From NCBI GenBank assembly GCA_024743405.1, contig JANSWP010000042.1:1-57096 (forward strand): DNA of 57,096 bases, given 5' to 3'. The position numbers and the translations under genes are program-made. Below the pieces are notes generated by a model. It ran no database searches. It was given only the letters and a program-made list of their open reading frames with translations, and was not told where the DNA came from. Shown piece by piece: positions 26,926 to 36,782 of this stretch. Each line of letters opens with the position of its first letter. The stretch's first letter is position 1. This DNA comes from Bacteroidota bacterium. GTDB taxonomy: Bacteria > Bacteroidota > Bacteroidia > Chitinophagales > Saprospiraceae.

Positions 26926-28416
26926 ATGACCACATTACATTTAACAGATGGCTATAAAGTAGACCACATAAGTCAATATCCAAAAGGAACAGAGCTTGTA
27001 TATTCAAACTGGACACCACGAAAAAGCCGAATAAAAGGTGTTGACAAAGTTGTCTTTTTTGGCTTACAATATTTTATCAAAAAATATTTGCAGGAAGACT
27101 TTGAGCAGAACTTTTTTTGCCTCCCTAAAGAAAAGGTTGTCAAAAAATATCGTCGCAGAATTAATGGATACTTAGGAGAAGATGCGATTAGTTATGAGCA
27201 TGTCGAGGCATTACACAATTTAGGCTATTTACCAATTGAAATAAAAGCATTGCCTGAAGGGATGTTGGTTCCTATTCGTATGCCGATGTTTACGATTAAG
27301 AATACTTTACCTGACTTTTTCTGGGTAACTAATTTCTTAGAAACAATCCTTTCTTGTATTATTTGGATGCCTTGTACCAGTGCCACGATTAGTTTAGAAT
27401 ATCGAAAAATATTAAATCGATATGCTAAAATAACAGGTGGTGACCCTGATTTTGTGGACTTTCAAGGCCACGATTTTAGTTTTCGTGGAATGGCTGGTCT
27501 GGAGGCAGCCCAGATGAGCGGAGCCGGTCATTTATTGAATTTTGCAGGGACAGATACGATCCCTTCAATAGATTTTTTGGAAGATTTTTATAATGCAAAT
27601 TGCGAGGAAGAATTAGTTGGAGCAAGTGTAGCAGCAACCGAACACTCTGTCATGTGCATGGGAACAAAATTAGATGAGATTGGGACTTTTCGTCGCCTAA
27701 TTCTGGAAACTTATCCAAAGGGAATTGTAAGCATTGTTTCTGATACTTGGGATTTTTGGAAAGTAATTACCGCCTATATTCCGACATTAAAAAAAGAGAT
27801 TTTGTCTCGGAATGGAAAAGTTGTAATTCGCCCAGATAGTGGTGACCCGGTGAAGATTATTTGTGGAGATAAAAATACTGCATTTGGAAGCCCAGCTTAC
27901 AAAGGTGCGGTAGAATGTCTTTGGGAAATTTTCGGTGGAACAACCACTAAAAAAGGCTATAAATTACTTGATGAACACATCGGTTTAATTTATGGCGATA
28001 GCATTACACTAGAACGATGTGAAGCCATCTGTCAACTACTTGAAGCCAAAGGTTTTGCCTCTACAAATGTGGTCTTTGGAATTGGTTCTTACACTTATCA
28101 ATACGTTACACGTGATACTTTCGGTTTTGCAATGAAGGCCACTTATGGAGAGGTTAATGGAGAAGGTCGAGCCATTTTCAAAAACCCAAAAACAGATGAT
28201 GGAACGAAGGTTTCTGCCAAAGGATTGATTCGTTTAGAAGGAAATGAATTTGAAGTTACTAGAATGTATGATAATGTCAGTTGGCAGGAAGAACAGGGAG
28301 GGCTTTTGAAAACGATATATAAAGATGGGGAGTTGTTACAAGAAGTCAATTTGAGTGAAATTAGAAATCTGTTAAAAAGGCAAATAGTATTGGATGCAGA
28401 GATCTCTTATTGCTAA
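26926..28416 (+). CDS. Nicotinamide phosphoribosyltransferase-like protein
   Basis: A 496-residue type II phosphoribosyltransferase of the NAMPT/NadV group, which normally joins nicotinamide and PRPP to give NMN. Residues aligning with the human NAMPT active site are present: Asp8 and Tyr10 in LTDGYKVDH (human Asp16, Tyr18), Asp210 in GTDT (Asp219), His240 in ATEHSVM (His247), and Arg302 and Asp304 in RPDSGDP (Arg311, Asp313). The late phosphate-binding loop reads FGIGSYTYQYVTRDT instead of the human Gly-rich GSGGG, as in many bacterial and phage members. It follows the PRPP-synthetase-like gene. Members of this same family in phage NARP1 (Namat) use ADP-ribose-pyrophosphate to make NAD directly, so the exact donor substrate is open. 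Confidence 0.88.
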   Translation: MTTLHLTDGYKVDHISQYPKGTELVYSNWTPRKSRIKGVDKVVFFGLQYFIKKYLQEDFEQNFFCLPKEKVVKKYRRRINGYLGEDAISYEHVEALHNLGYLPIEIKALPEGMLVPIRMPMFTIKNTLPDFFWVTNFLETILSCIIWMPCTSATISLEYRKILNRYAKITGGDPDFVDFQGHDFSFRGMAGLEAAQMSGAGHLLNFAGTDTIPSIDFLEDFYNANCEEELVGASVAATEHSVMCMGTKLDEIGTFRRLILETYPKGIVSIVSDTWDFWKVITAYIPTLKKEILSRNGKVVIRPDSGDPVKIICGDKNTAFGSPAYKGAVECLWEIFGGTTTKKGYKLLDEHIGLIYGDSITLERCEAICQLLEAKGFASTNVVFGIGSYTYQYVTRDTFGFAMKATYGEVNGEGRAIFKNPKTDDGTKVSAKGLIRLEGNEFEVTRMYDNVSWQEEQGGLLKTIYKDGELLQEVNLSEIRNLLKRQIVLDAEISYC

Positions 28417-28438
28417 ATTTTGTAGAAAAAATCATAAA

Positions 28439-28885
28439 ATGGTTGTTATCACACCACCACATCCAATTGTTATCAAATCAAAATCAATCTTTCTTGCAGG
28501 AAGCATAGAACAAGGAAAAGCAGTGGATTGGCAAAATAGAATAATTGAGAAATTAAGTCCTTTTCCATTTACAATTTTAAATCCTAGAAGACCTGATTGG
28601 GATAGTAGTTGGGAACAAAAAATAGAAAATCCACAGTTTTATAAGCAAGTCAATTGGGAATTGAATGCTCTTGAAAAAGCCGATATGATTATTTTATATT
28701 TTGACCCAAAATCAAAATCTCCTATTTCTCTATTGGAATTTGGTTTATTTGCAAGAACTGGGAAAATGATGGTTTGCTGTCCAGAAGGATTCTGGAGAAA
28801 AGGCAATGTGGACATTGTTTGTGAAAGATTTAATATCCCTCAAAAAAGCAACCTTTATGAAATAATTAAGGAATTACTGAAATAA
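28439..28885 (+). CDS. Nucleoside 2-deoxyribosyltransferase-like protein
   Basis: A 148-residue cytoplasmic protein of the nucleoside 2-deoxyribosyltransferase-like (Nuc_deoxyri_tr2 type) family. The Rossmann-like core begins with IFLAGSIEQGKAVDWQ, followed by NPRRPDWD, a region with conserved QVNWELNALEKAD, and SLLEFGLFA, where the Glu is the likely catalytic nucleophile. Relatives swap or hydrolyse N-glycosidic bonds. An alternative ATG at 28394 would overlap the NAMPT-like gene by 23 bases. I prefer 28439 because it is 22 bases past that stop and the family fold needs no more. The tight linkage suggests it acts on a nicotinamide or ADP-ribose-type nucleoside or cleans up by-products, which is inference. 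Confidence 0.8.
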   Translation: MVVITPPHPIVIKSKSIFLAGSIEQGKAVDWQNRIIEKLSPFPFTILNPRRPDWDSSWEQKIENPQFYKQVNWELNALEKADMIILYFDPKSKSPISLLEFGLFARTGKMMVCCPEGFWRKGNVDIVCERFNIPQKSNLYEIIKELLK

Positions 28886-28899
28886 TAAAAAAAAGAAAA

Positions 28900-29442
28900 A
28901 TGAAATACACCTTAGCATCTATCATAAATGGATATCAATCAGGCGAACGATTTAAATATCTTTTCTTTTGGGGACATCGGAAAAAAAGAATGGTCAAATT
29001 GGACAATCTTGTCTTAGTTAATGGTGGAATCTGACTTCATCGTTGACGGAATCACTTATAAAACTGCAGAACCTTGGATAATTGCAGGAAAGGCAAAATT
29101 ATTTGATGACCAAGAAATTTTAGAAAAAAGAATTGAATGTCATTCTCCAGTTGAAGCCAAAAAATGGGGTCGTAAGGTTTGCAATTTTAACAATGTATTT
29201 TGGTTGAAAAACCATTTTGAAATAGTCAAAAAAGGTAATTTCATAAATTTTCTCAAGATGAAGCAATGAAGGCGTTTTTATTGAATAACGAAAATCGGGT
29301 TTTGGTTGAAGTAAATCCTGTAGATCCTATATGGGGCATTGGATTGGCAAGGGATGCTACTGCAATTGAAAATCCAACAACCTAGAATGGGTTGAATTTA
29401 CTTGGCATTGAATTAATGGAAGTTAGAGAAATGATGGATTGA
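28900..29442 (+). pseudogene. Wrecked NADAR (YbiA-like, DUF1768) gene
   Basis: Pieces of a NADAR domain are readable across all three frames. Frame one gives MKYTLASI and GERFKYLFFWGH. After a frameshift in an A7 run (28981-28987) the next piece reads NGQIGQSCLS, then a TAA (29019) where Gln is expected, then WW. A second shift near 29030 restores DFIVDGITYKTAE and SPVEAKKWGRKV. A third near 29247 leads to SQDEAMKAFLL, VDPIWGIGLARD and, after a TAG (29383) where Trp is expected, GLNLLGIELMEVRE. That is three frameshifts and two nonsense changes. NADAR enzymes remove ADP-ribose, for example from guanine bases, and are linked to NAD-salvage operons. This copy cannot make a functional protein. 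Confidence 0.88.
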
Positions 29443-29526
29443 AAGGATACTATAGTTTGTTTTTTGCCTAGTTCCTAAAATAGTTTAATTTACAGGATCT
29501 TTTCAATCATTTTTAAAGTTCCAAGA

Positions 29527-31455
29527 ATGCAAAAACGAATATTCCTTTTCAACTTACTCCTAATTTGCCAAATTTCACTTTGGTCTCAATTGAGCGTTTC
29601 AAAGTTATTTTGTGATCATATGGTTATGCAACAAGATCATGAAATTCCAGTTTGGGGCTGGGCTAATGCTAATGAAGTAATCACCGTCATTTTTGACAAA
29701 AAGAACTTCCCTACAAAAGCAGATAAGGATGGCAATTGGAGGGTTAAACTTCCAGCAATGAAGCCGGGTGAATCTCACCAAATGAAAATAATTGGAAGCA
29801 AAAAAGAAATCGAGATTAAGGATATCGTAGTCGGTGATGTATGGCTTTGCTCTGGACAATCCAACATGGAGTGGATTCTTAAGGCTACATTAAATGCAGA
29901 TATTGAAATTCCTAAATCTACTGACCAAATGCTTCGACATTTTAAAGTCAAAAGAGGAGGTGCACAGAAACCAGAAAACAAAATTCCTGATGGACAGTGG
30001 GTGACTTGCTCGCCCGAAACAGCACCAAATTTTACGGCTGTTGGATACTATTTTGGTAAGGAACTGAGGCAAACTCAAAATATTCCAATTGGTTTATTGA
30101 ATTCTAGTTGGGGTGGAAGTCGAATTGAAGCTTGGATGAGTGCTGAAAGTTTAGGTTATAAAAATGGTCAGGTGATGGTTGAAAAAATGGAAAATGATCG
30201 CAAAAAAGTAGAGCAAAGCCGTTTGATGATGTTGGAGAAAAAATTCGGAGAAGTACCAAAATCAGATAAAGGAATACAAAACGGGAAGGCTTTATGGGCG
30301 GCTTCAGATTTTGATGACTCCAATTGGAATTCGATGAACCTTCCAGGTTTATGGGAAGATCAAGGACTAAAAGGCATTGATGGAATTCTTTGGTTTAGAA
30401 AAGAAATTGAATTAACAGCTGAGCAAGCTAGTTCTGAAGCTTTATTGGGATTAGCAAAAATTGATGATTCTGATTGGACATATATTAATGGAGAAAAAAT
30501 AGGAGAATCTCTAGGTGCTTGGAACATGGTTCGGTCCTATGAAATCCCTGATGGTGTTTTAAAACCCGGTAAGAATGTCATAACAGTTAGGGTTGAGGAT
30601 ACAGGAGGCAATGGCGGATTCTATGGCGAACCCACATCGATGTTTTTGAAAACTGAAAATTCAAACATTAGCCTATCTACAGATTGGAAATACAAAATGG
30701 GAGAATACCGGTCTGCCTTTCGAGCCAGATTAAATCAAATTCCAATGATGTTGTATAATAAAATGCTTCATCCAATTTTGGATTTCCCAATAAAAGGTGT
30801 GATATGGTATCAGGGAGAATCAAACGCTGGTGGCACAGATGCCATCAAATATGCAGAACAATTTCCAACTATGATTCAAGATTGGCGAAAAAGATATGGT
30901 ATTGGCGATTTCCCATTTTTGTATGTTCAATTAGCTAATTTTCGGGCTGCTCAAAAAGAACCTATCGATAGTGATTGGGCAGTTTTAAGAGCATCTCAGA
31001 CTTCTACATTGAAAGCGATTCCCAATGTTGCACAAGCTGTAATAATTGATATTGGGGAAGCCGATGATATCCACCCAAGAAATAAGCATGATGTTGGACA
31101 TCGTTTAGCTTTAGGGGCGAGAAAGTTGGCTTATGGTGAAGATTTAGTTTATTCAGGACCTGTTTTTAAATCAAAAACCATTGAGGACAATAGAATCCGG
31201 ATACAATTTGACCATGTTGGAAGTGGACTCGTGGCAAAAGATAAATATGGCTACTTAAAAGGCTTTGCAATTGCAGGAGAAAATGGTCAGTTTGTTTGGG
31301 CACAAGCTAAAATTGAAAGGAATTCGGTTATTGTTTGGAATGATACCCTTCAAAATCCAAAACACGTCAGATATGGTTGGGCAGATAATCCAGATGACGT
31401 TAATTTATATAATAAGGAAGACTTACCCGCATGTCCTTTCCGCACAGATCAATGA
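29527..31455 (+). CDS. Secreted sialate O-acetylesterase
   Basis: A 642-residue exported esterase removing O-acetyl groups from sialic acids or other sugars. The signal peptide ends at LWSQ (about 21). A Bacteroidota-type N-terminal beta domain (VSKLFCDHMVMQQ, IPVWGWA) precedes the SGNH/SASA hydrolase. The nucleophile block is VWLCSGQSNMEW (Ser112), WYQGESNA supplies the oxyanion block, and Asp514/His516 in DDIHPR complete the triad. A jelly-roll beta-galactosidase-like insertion (about 290-390, with IDDSDWTYINGEKIG) splits the domain, as in other family members. It is single-gene, convergent with glpK, and separated from it by a terminator and a repeat element. Confidence 0.93.
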   Translation: MQKRIFLFNLLLICQISLWSQLSVSKLFCDHMVMQQDHEIPVWGWANANEVITVIFDKKNFPTKADKDGNWRVKLPAMKPGESHQMKIIGSKKEIEIKDIVVGDVWLCSGQSNMEWILKATLNADIEIPKSTDQMLRHFKVKRGGAQKPENKIPDGQWVTCSPETAPNFTAVGYYFGKELRQTQNIPIGLLNSSWGGSRIEAWMSAESLGYKNGQVMVEKMENDRKKVEQSRLMMLEKKFGEVPKSDKGIQNGKALWAASDFDDSNWNSMNLPGLWEDQGLKGIDGILWFRKEIELTAEQASSEALLGLAKIDDSDWTYINGEKIGESLGAWNMVRSYEIPDGVLKPGKNVITVRVEDTGGNGGFYGEPTSMFLKTENSNISLSTDWKYKMGEYRSAFRARLNQIPMMLYNKMLHPILDFPIKGVIWYQGESNAGGTDAIKYAEQFPTMIQDWRKRYGIGDFPFLYVQLANFRAAQKEPIDSDWAVLRASQTSTLKAIPNVAQAVIIDIGEADDIHPRNKHDVGHRLALGARKLAYGEDLVYSGPVFKSKTIEDNRIRIQFDHVGSGLVAKDKYGYLKGFAIAGENGQFVWAQAKIERNSVIVWNDTLQNPKHVRYGWADNPDDVNLYNKEDLPACPFRTDQ

Positions 31456-31479
31456 TTTTTCGGCTATTAAAAAAGGATT

Positions 31480-31520
31480 AAGATGTTCCAGGTTTCGATA
31501 ATCTGGAACATCTTATTTTA
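31480..31520 (+). terminator. Terminator after the acetylesterase gene
   Basis: Perfect 12-bp stem (31480-31491 with 31503-31514, AAGATGTTCCAG and its complement), an 11-base loop and a short T-rich tail (ATTTTA). Confidence 0.8.
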
Positions 31521-31532
31521 GAAAAACGATAG

Positions 31533-31696
31533 TTAGGGCCTAGGAAATAAATAAGGTACCCAAATTTTGCACAGCTATTTATTATTCAGTCGAGGCAAAA
31601 AACGCAGACATACCGATAGGTATGGTGAGTATTTTTAACGAAAAATGAAGGAAAAAAGAGCAAGGGAAACGGGTAGGTTATTTGTTTCCTACTCCC

Positions 31697-31699
<3 letters not shown>
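31533..31699 (+). repeat. Dispersed TIR element, full copy (forward orientation)
   Basis: A 167-base element flanked by TTA (31533-31535 and 31697-31699). Ends GGGCCTAGGAAATAA and (complement) GGGAGTAGGAAACAA are imperfect inverted repeats; GTACCC/GGGTA lies inside. Box A GAGGCAAAAAACGCAG, a perfect internal stem CATACC-4-GGTATG and box B GTGAGTATTTTTAACG are all present. It is highly similar to the copy at 13434. Its right-hand TTA is the stop codon of glpK. Confidence 0.78.
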
Positions 31700-33277
<1,578 letters not shown>

Positions 33278-33395
33278 TCAAAATCAATTCCCTTTAAGCC
33301 TTTAAAAAAATGCAATCATTCAATCCTTTTCCAATAACAATAATTGATTTTATCTGTTTTGTTGACTTTGTTTGAAAAACCACCTAAAAATAAAT

Positions 33396-34988
33396 ATGGA
33401 AATACTGAAAGTACCATTTGATCAGTTCCCTCAATTTTCAAAAAGAGACATTGCTTATTATACGGAAGATAAAAGGTTAGCACCTTTTTATAAATATCCT
33501 GTCAATATAGATTCCTTTAAAAAAGTAATGGAAGATAAAGCTCAAGATAATTTGCATCGCGAACTATTGTTTGAGGTTTTAACGGAACAATATTCAAATA
33601 TAGAAAATAATGGCGGAGTAAAAGAAAATATAAATAAATTACTTTCAAAAAATACTTTCACCCTAATTACTGCCCATCAACCTAGCTTGTTTACAGGTCC
33701 GCTTTATTATATTTTCAAGATCATTTCAGTTATTAATCTAGCTAAAACATTAGGTAAACAATATCCTGATTATCAGTTCATTCCAGTTTTTATTACAGGA
33801 GGGGAAGACCACGATTTTGAAGAGGTAAATCATTTACAATTATTCAATAAAACTTTAACATGGGAGAGCGGGGAGTCAGGATCTGTTGGAATGATGAAAA
33901 CATCGTCCTTAAAAACTGTATTGACTGAATTAAAAGAGATTTTAGGTGATTCTGATCATGCCCAAAAGATGTATGCTATTATTGAAAAAGCACACACTCA
34001 AAATGAGAAATATTCGGATGCAACTATTGAATTAACACATGAATTATTCAAAGATGAGGGTTTGGTGATTTTAAATATGAATCATCCAAAATTGAAAAAA
34101 GAGTTCGTTCCTATTATTAAAGCCGAAATCTTAAATCAAGTCTCTCACGATATTGTGAACCAAACAATTGAAGCTTTAGACAAAGTTGGCTTTGGTGCAC
34201 AAGCTTCCCCCCGAGAGATCAACTTTTTCTATCTGCGTGATCAAGTGCGCGAAAGAATCGTATTTGAAGAAGGAAGGTTTAAAATCTTGAATACGGAGAT
34301 TGAATTTTCGGGAAGTGAAATAGAAATTGAGATTGAAAACCATCCTGAAAGATTTAGTCCAAATGTTATCATGCGTCCTCTTTTCCAAGAATTAATTTTA
34401 CCAAATTTAGCATACATCGGTGGCGGAGGAGAATTAGCTTATTGGCTCGAAAGGAAGGCGCAGTTTGAACATTTTGGAATTAACTTCCCAATGTTGATTC
34501 GGCGAAATTCAGCCATGTGGGTAGATAAAGGAGCCATCAAAAAAATGGAAAAATTTGGTTTATCTATTGCTGATTTGGCAAGCGAAATAGAAGGATTGAT
34601 TAAAACGTATGTCAAGCGTAATAGCGAAGGTGAATTGAGTTTAAAAACAGAAAAAGAAAGTTTGGAAGTCATCTTTAAGGATATTGCTGAAAAAACCAAA
34701 AACATTGATCTCTCTTTGGTCAAAACAGTTTGGGCAGAACATGCTAAACAAATAAAAAGCCTAAACAACTTGGAAAACCGCTTAATGCGAACCGAAAAAC
34801 AAAAGCAAGAGACTTCAATCAAACAAATTAGAGGATTAAAAGAAAAACTATTCCCTGGTAATGGTTTGACCGAAAGAAAAGAGAATTTCCTTCAATATTA
34901 TGTACGATATGGCGATACCTTTTTTGATGTTCTGAAGGAGCATTTACATCCTTTAGAGAAAGGTTTTGTGGTCATTAAGGATGTGTAA
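33396..34988 (+). CDS. bshC: Bacillithiol biosynthesis cysteine-adding enzyme BshC
   Basis: A 530-residue cytoplasmic enzyme adding cysteine to glucosaminyl-malate in the last step of bacillithiol synthesis. I start at the ATG at 33396 (MEILKVPFDQ), not an in-frame TTG 24 bases earlier. Family features include the nucleotide-binding-like core ITAHQPSLFTGPLYYIFK, GGEDHDFEEVNH, a mid-protein FFYLRDQ, GGGGELAYW and RRNSAMW, then the long C-terminal coiled coil (about 385-485). Length matches BshC. The partner genes bshA and bshB are not in the window. Bacillithiol is the expected low-molecular-weight thiol of many Bacteroidota. Confidence 0.93.
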   Translation: MEILKVPFDQFPQFSKRDIAYYTEDKRLAPFYKYPVNIDSFKKVMEDKAQDNLHRELLFEVLTEQYSNIENNGGVKENINKLLSKNTFTLITAHQPSLFTGPLYYIFKIISVINLAKTLGKQYPDYQFIPVFITGGEDHDFEEVNHLQLFNKTLTWESGESGSVGMMKTSSLKTVLTELKEILGDSDHAQKMYAIIEKAHTQNEKYSDATIELTHELFKDEGLVILNMNHPKLKKEFVPIIKAEILNQVSHDIVNQTIEALDKVGFGAQASPREINFFYLRDQVRERIVFEEGRFKILNTEIEFSGSEIEIEIENHPERFSPNVIMRPLFQELILPNLAYIGGGGELAYWLERKAQFEHFGINFPMLIRRNSAMWVDKGAIKKMEKFGLSIADLASEIEGLIKTYVKRNSEGELSLKTEKESLEVIFKDIAEKTKNIDLSLVKTVWAEHAKQIKSLNNLENRLMRTEKQKQETSIKQIRGLKEKLFPGNGLTERKENFLQYYVRYGDTFFDVLKEHLHPLEKGFVVIKDV

Positions 34989-35042
34989 AATTCAATTCAA
35001 TTATTGTTCCTATAAAAAGATGTTTGGTACTTCACCAAAAAA

Positions 35043-35081
35043 AGTGATCTTGATTCTTTGTTGTAAAAAATCGGGATCACT
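35043..35081 (+). terminator. Possible terminator after bshC
   Basis: Interrupted stem: AGTGATC (35043-35049) with GATCACT (35075-35081), and GATT (35052-35055) with AATC (35069-35072) inside. There is no strong T tract. Confidence 0.45.
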
Positions 35082-35103
35082 CCTATTATTGAAAAGTAAT
35101 AAT

Positions 35104-35268
35104 TAAGTGCTTGGACAGAAATAAGTTCCATATTTGACGAAAACTATTTATTTGCCAGAAGAGGCAAAAAGCACAGGCATATCCTAAATATGGCGAGCAT
35201 TTTTAACGAAATATGGTGAAAAAATAGACCGTCATAATGTGTGTAAGTTATTTCTGTCCAAGCACTTA
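35104..35268 (+). repeat. Dispersed TIR element, diverged copy with perfect ends
   Basis: A 165-base element. Its terminal inverted repeats are perfect over 21 bases (35104-35124 with 35248-35268), with TAAGTGCTTGGACAG as the outer part. The end sequence is unrelated to that of the other copies, yet the core is homologous: box A GAGGCAAAAAGCACAGG, internal stem CATAT/ATATG and box B GCGAGCATTTTTAACG. It sits between the convergent bshC and glycoside hydrolase genes. Confidence 0.78.
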
Positions 35269-35292
35269 GCTTAACTAAAGCTATTTTACATA

Positions 35293-36585
35293 TTATTTTC
35301 GGACAAAGAACGGGATATTAGCTGTAGCAGCATTTCCATTCCCGTCGTAGATATAGGTAAAGAGTCGATAAGGACCTTCTTTTTTTGGCGCTTTAAAATT
35401 TAGCGTACCGTTTTCACTACCAGGTTTAATAACTATTTCTACTGGTTCGGGTCTAGATTCTGCATCTCCTCCAGATTTAATATCTGTACTCTCCGGTAAT
35501 ATTTCCCACCGATACTTCAACTCATCTTGATCTGGATCTTTAACATCTACTACCAATTGACAAGTTTTCCCAGGTTTGACATAAACACTTTCTAGAGCAA
35601 CCTTATTTTCCAATTTAATGGATTCAATATGTGGAGAACGATTTTCAGGCATTTTTCCACTCCATTCATATTCCAACACATCCATAACTTCGGTTTCTGT
35701 GCCATCCTCTAAAAATACACCATACCATGTAGGCGTTGTTTCTTGTTTTTGTCCCCACAGAAAGACATAAGAACCGATACACATTTCTTTATCGTTTGCA
35801 ATCCCCTTCTCATATCTTTCTTTATAAAATCTAGCCTTTTCGCTACTTGTTTGTTCGATAGGTACGCCCCAATCTGTTTTAGCAACTTCCCAGTGCCCAT
35901 CAGGTCCCCACTCCGTTATAACATATGGTTTTTCCCAACCATAGGCCCTCATTTCTTTATCGATCCCAATAAGCCCTCCATATGTATTAATACCAAATAC
36001 ATCAATATGAGGAGCTCGTTCTTTAACCAATTGGATTTCTGCAACATCCAATCCTGCTGTTACAGTCATAGTTGGATGATTTGGATCAACCTCGTGAACC
36101 ATCTTTGCGATATCATTGATGGCATTCCAAACTTTGAAATCACTATAAAATAAATCTGTTTCATTACCGATTCCCCACATTAATATAGCAGGATGGTCTT
36201 TATACTCTTTTACAACTTCTGTAAATCGCTCCAACTGAGCCTGTACACCTTTTGCATCATCGTAGTCAAACCCTTGGCGCTCACAACCTACCCAAAGTCC
36301 AAATAAAACAGTTAAGCCTTTAGCATGGGCATCATCTAAAACGGCAATAGCTTCTCCAGCTCCCCAAGTCCTTACAGAATTAGCGCCATAAGCAACTGCT
36401 CGATCCAAATGTGATTGACCACCTACACCATTTATATAATAGGGTTCACCTCCACGATAAAGTTGCCAAGCACCATTTTCTTGGCGAATTTCTACTTTAA
36501 TAGGGTTTTGTGGAGGCTGCGCTTGCACATTAAAGATTGAAAAAAGCAAAAACGCGATTAATGAGAATAATTTGATTTCTTTCAT
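35293..36585 (-). CDS. Secreted GH2-like TIM-barrel glycoside hydrolase
   Basis: A 430-residue exported protein. The start at 36585 (MKEIKLFSL) begins a signal peptide ending VQAQ (about 23); the open frame extends 26 codons further upstream without support. The TIM barrel (about 30-330) carries YYINGVGG and ANSVRTWG, the acid/base Glu142 in MWGIGNETD, and the nucleophile Glu225 in YVITEWGPDG. These are spaced as in clan GH-A, most like the catalytic domain of family 2. The jelly-roll domains of classical beta-galactosidases are absent. A C-terminal Ig/PKD-like domain (about 335-430) follows. Substrate unknown. It is divergent from the outer-membrane operon at 36783, which suggests a shared glycan. 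Confidence 0.85.
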   Translation of the reverse strand: MKEIKLFSLIAFLLFSIFNVQAQPPQNPIKVEIRQENGAWQLYRGGEPYYINGVGGQSHLDRAVAYGANSVRTWGAGEAIAVLDDAHAKGLTVLFGLWVGCERQGFDYDDAKGVQAQLERFTEVVKEYKDHPAILMWGIGNETDLFYSDFKVWNAINDIAKMVHEVDPNHPTMTVTAGLDVAEIQLVKERAPHIDVFGINTYGGLIGIDKEMRAYGWEKPYVITEWGPDGHWEVAKTDWGVPIEQTSSEKARFYKERYEKGIANDKEMCIGSYVFLWGQKQETTPTWYGVFLEDGTETEVMDVLEYEWSGKMPENRSPHIESIKLENKVALESVYVKPGKTCQLVVDVKDPDQDELKYRWEILPESTDIKSGGDAESRPEPVEIVIKPGSENGTLNFKAPKKEGPYRLFTYIYDGNGNAATANIPFFVRK

Positions 36586-36669
36586 ATTGACCAAACTTAA
36601 TTTTATAAATTTTAGTATTAACCGAAAAATAGTAGAATATTTAAAACCATTTAAAGAGAACAAGGTTGT

Positions 36670-36724
36670 GATGTATTAATGATGTATGCAATAAAAAAAA
36701 GATGTAAGGGTGATGTATGATGTT
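36670..36724 (+). promoter_or_regulatory. Cluster of GATGTA direct repeats in a divergent promoter
   Basis: GATGTA occurs at 36670, 36681, 36701 and 36712, and GATGTT at 36719. Spacings of 11, 20, 11 and 7 place the first four on nearly one face of the helix. The cluster ends 26 bases before the -7 element at 36751. This suggests an activator site for the outer-membrane operon and perhaps for the divergent hydrolase gene. LytTR regulators bind spaced direct repeats, and one is encoded at 47832, but the link is speculative. Confidence 0.5.
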
Positions 36725-36750
36725 TTTCCTCCACCAAAAGCATTATCTTC

Positions 36751-36758
36751 TAATTTTG
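36751..36758 (+). promoter_or_regulatory. -7 element of the outer-membrane operon
   Basis: TAATTTTG is a perfect TAnnTTTG match 24 bases before the ATG at 36783. No TTTG is seen at -33, which fits an activator-dependent promoter. Confidence 0.5.
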
Positions 36759-36782
36759 TCATCAACAAAATAATATATTTAT

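Noticed and set aside
28394-28438. Upstream ATG for the deoxyribosyltransferase-like gene
   Set aside because: It would overlap the NAMPT-like gene by 23 bases and add residues not needed by the fold. It remains possible but less likely.
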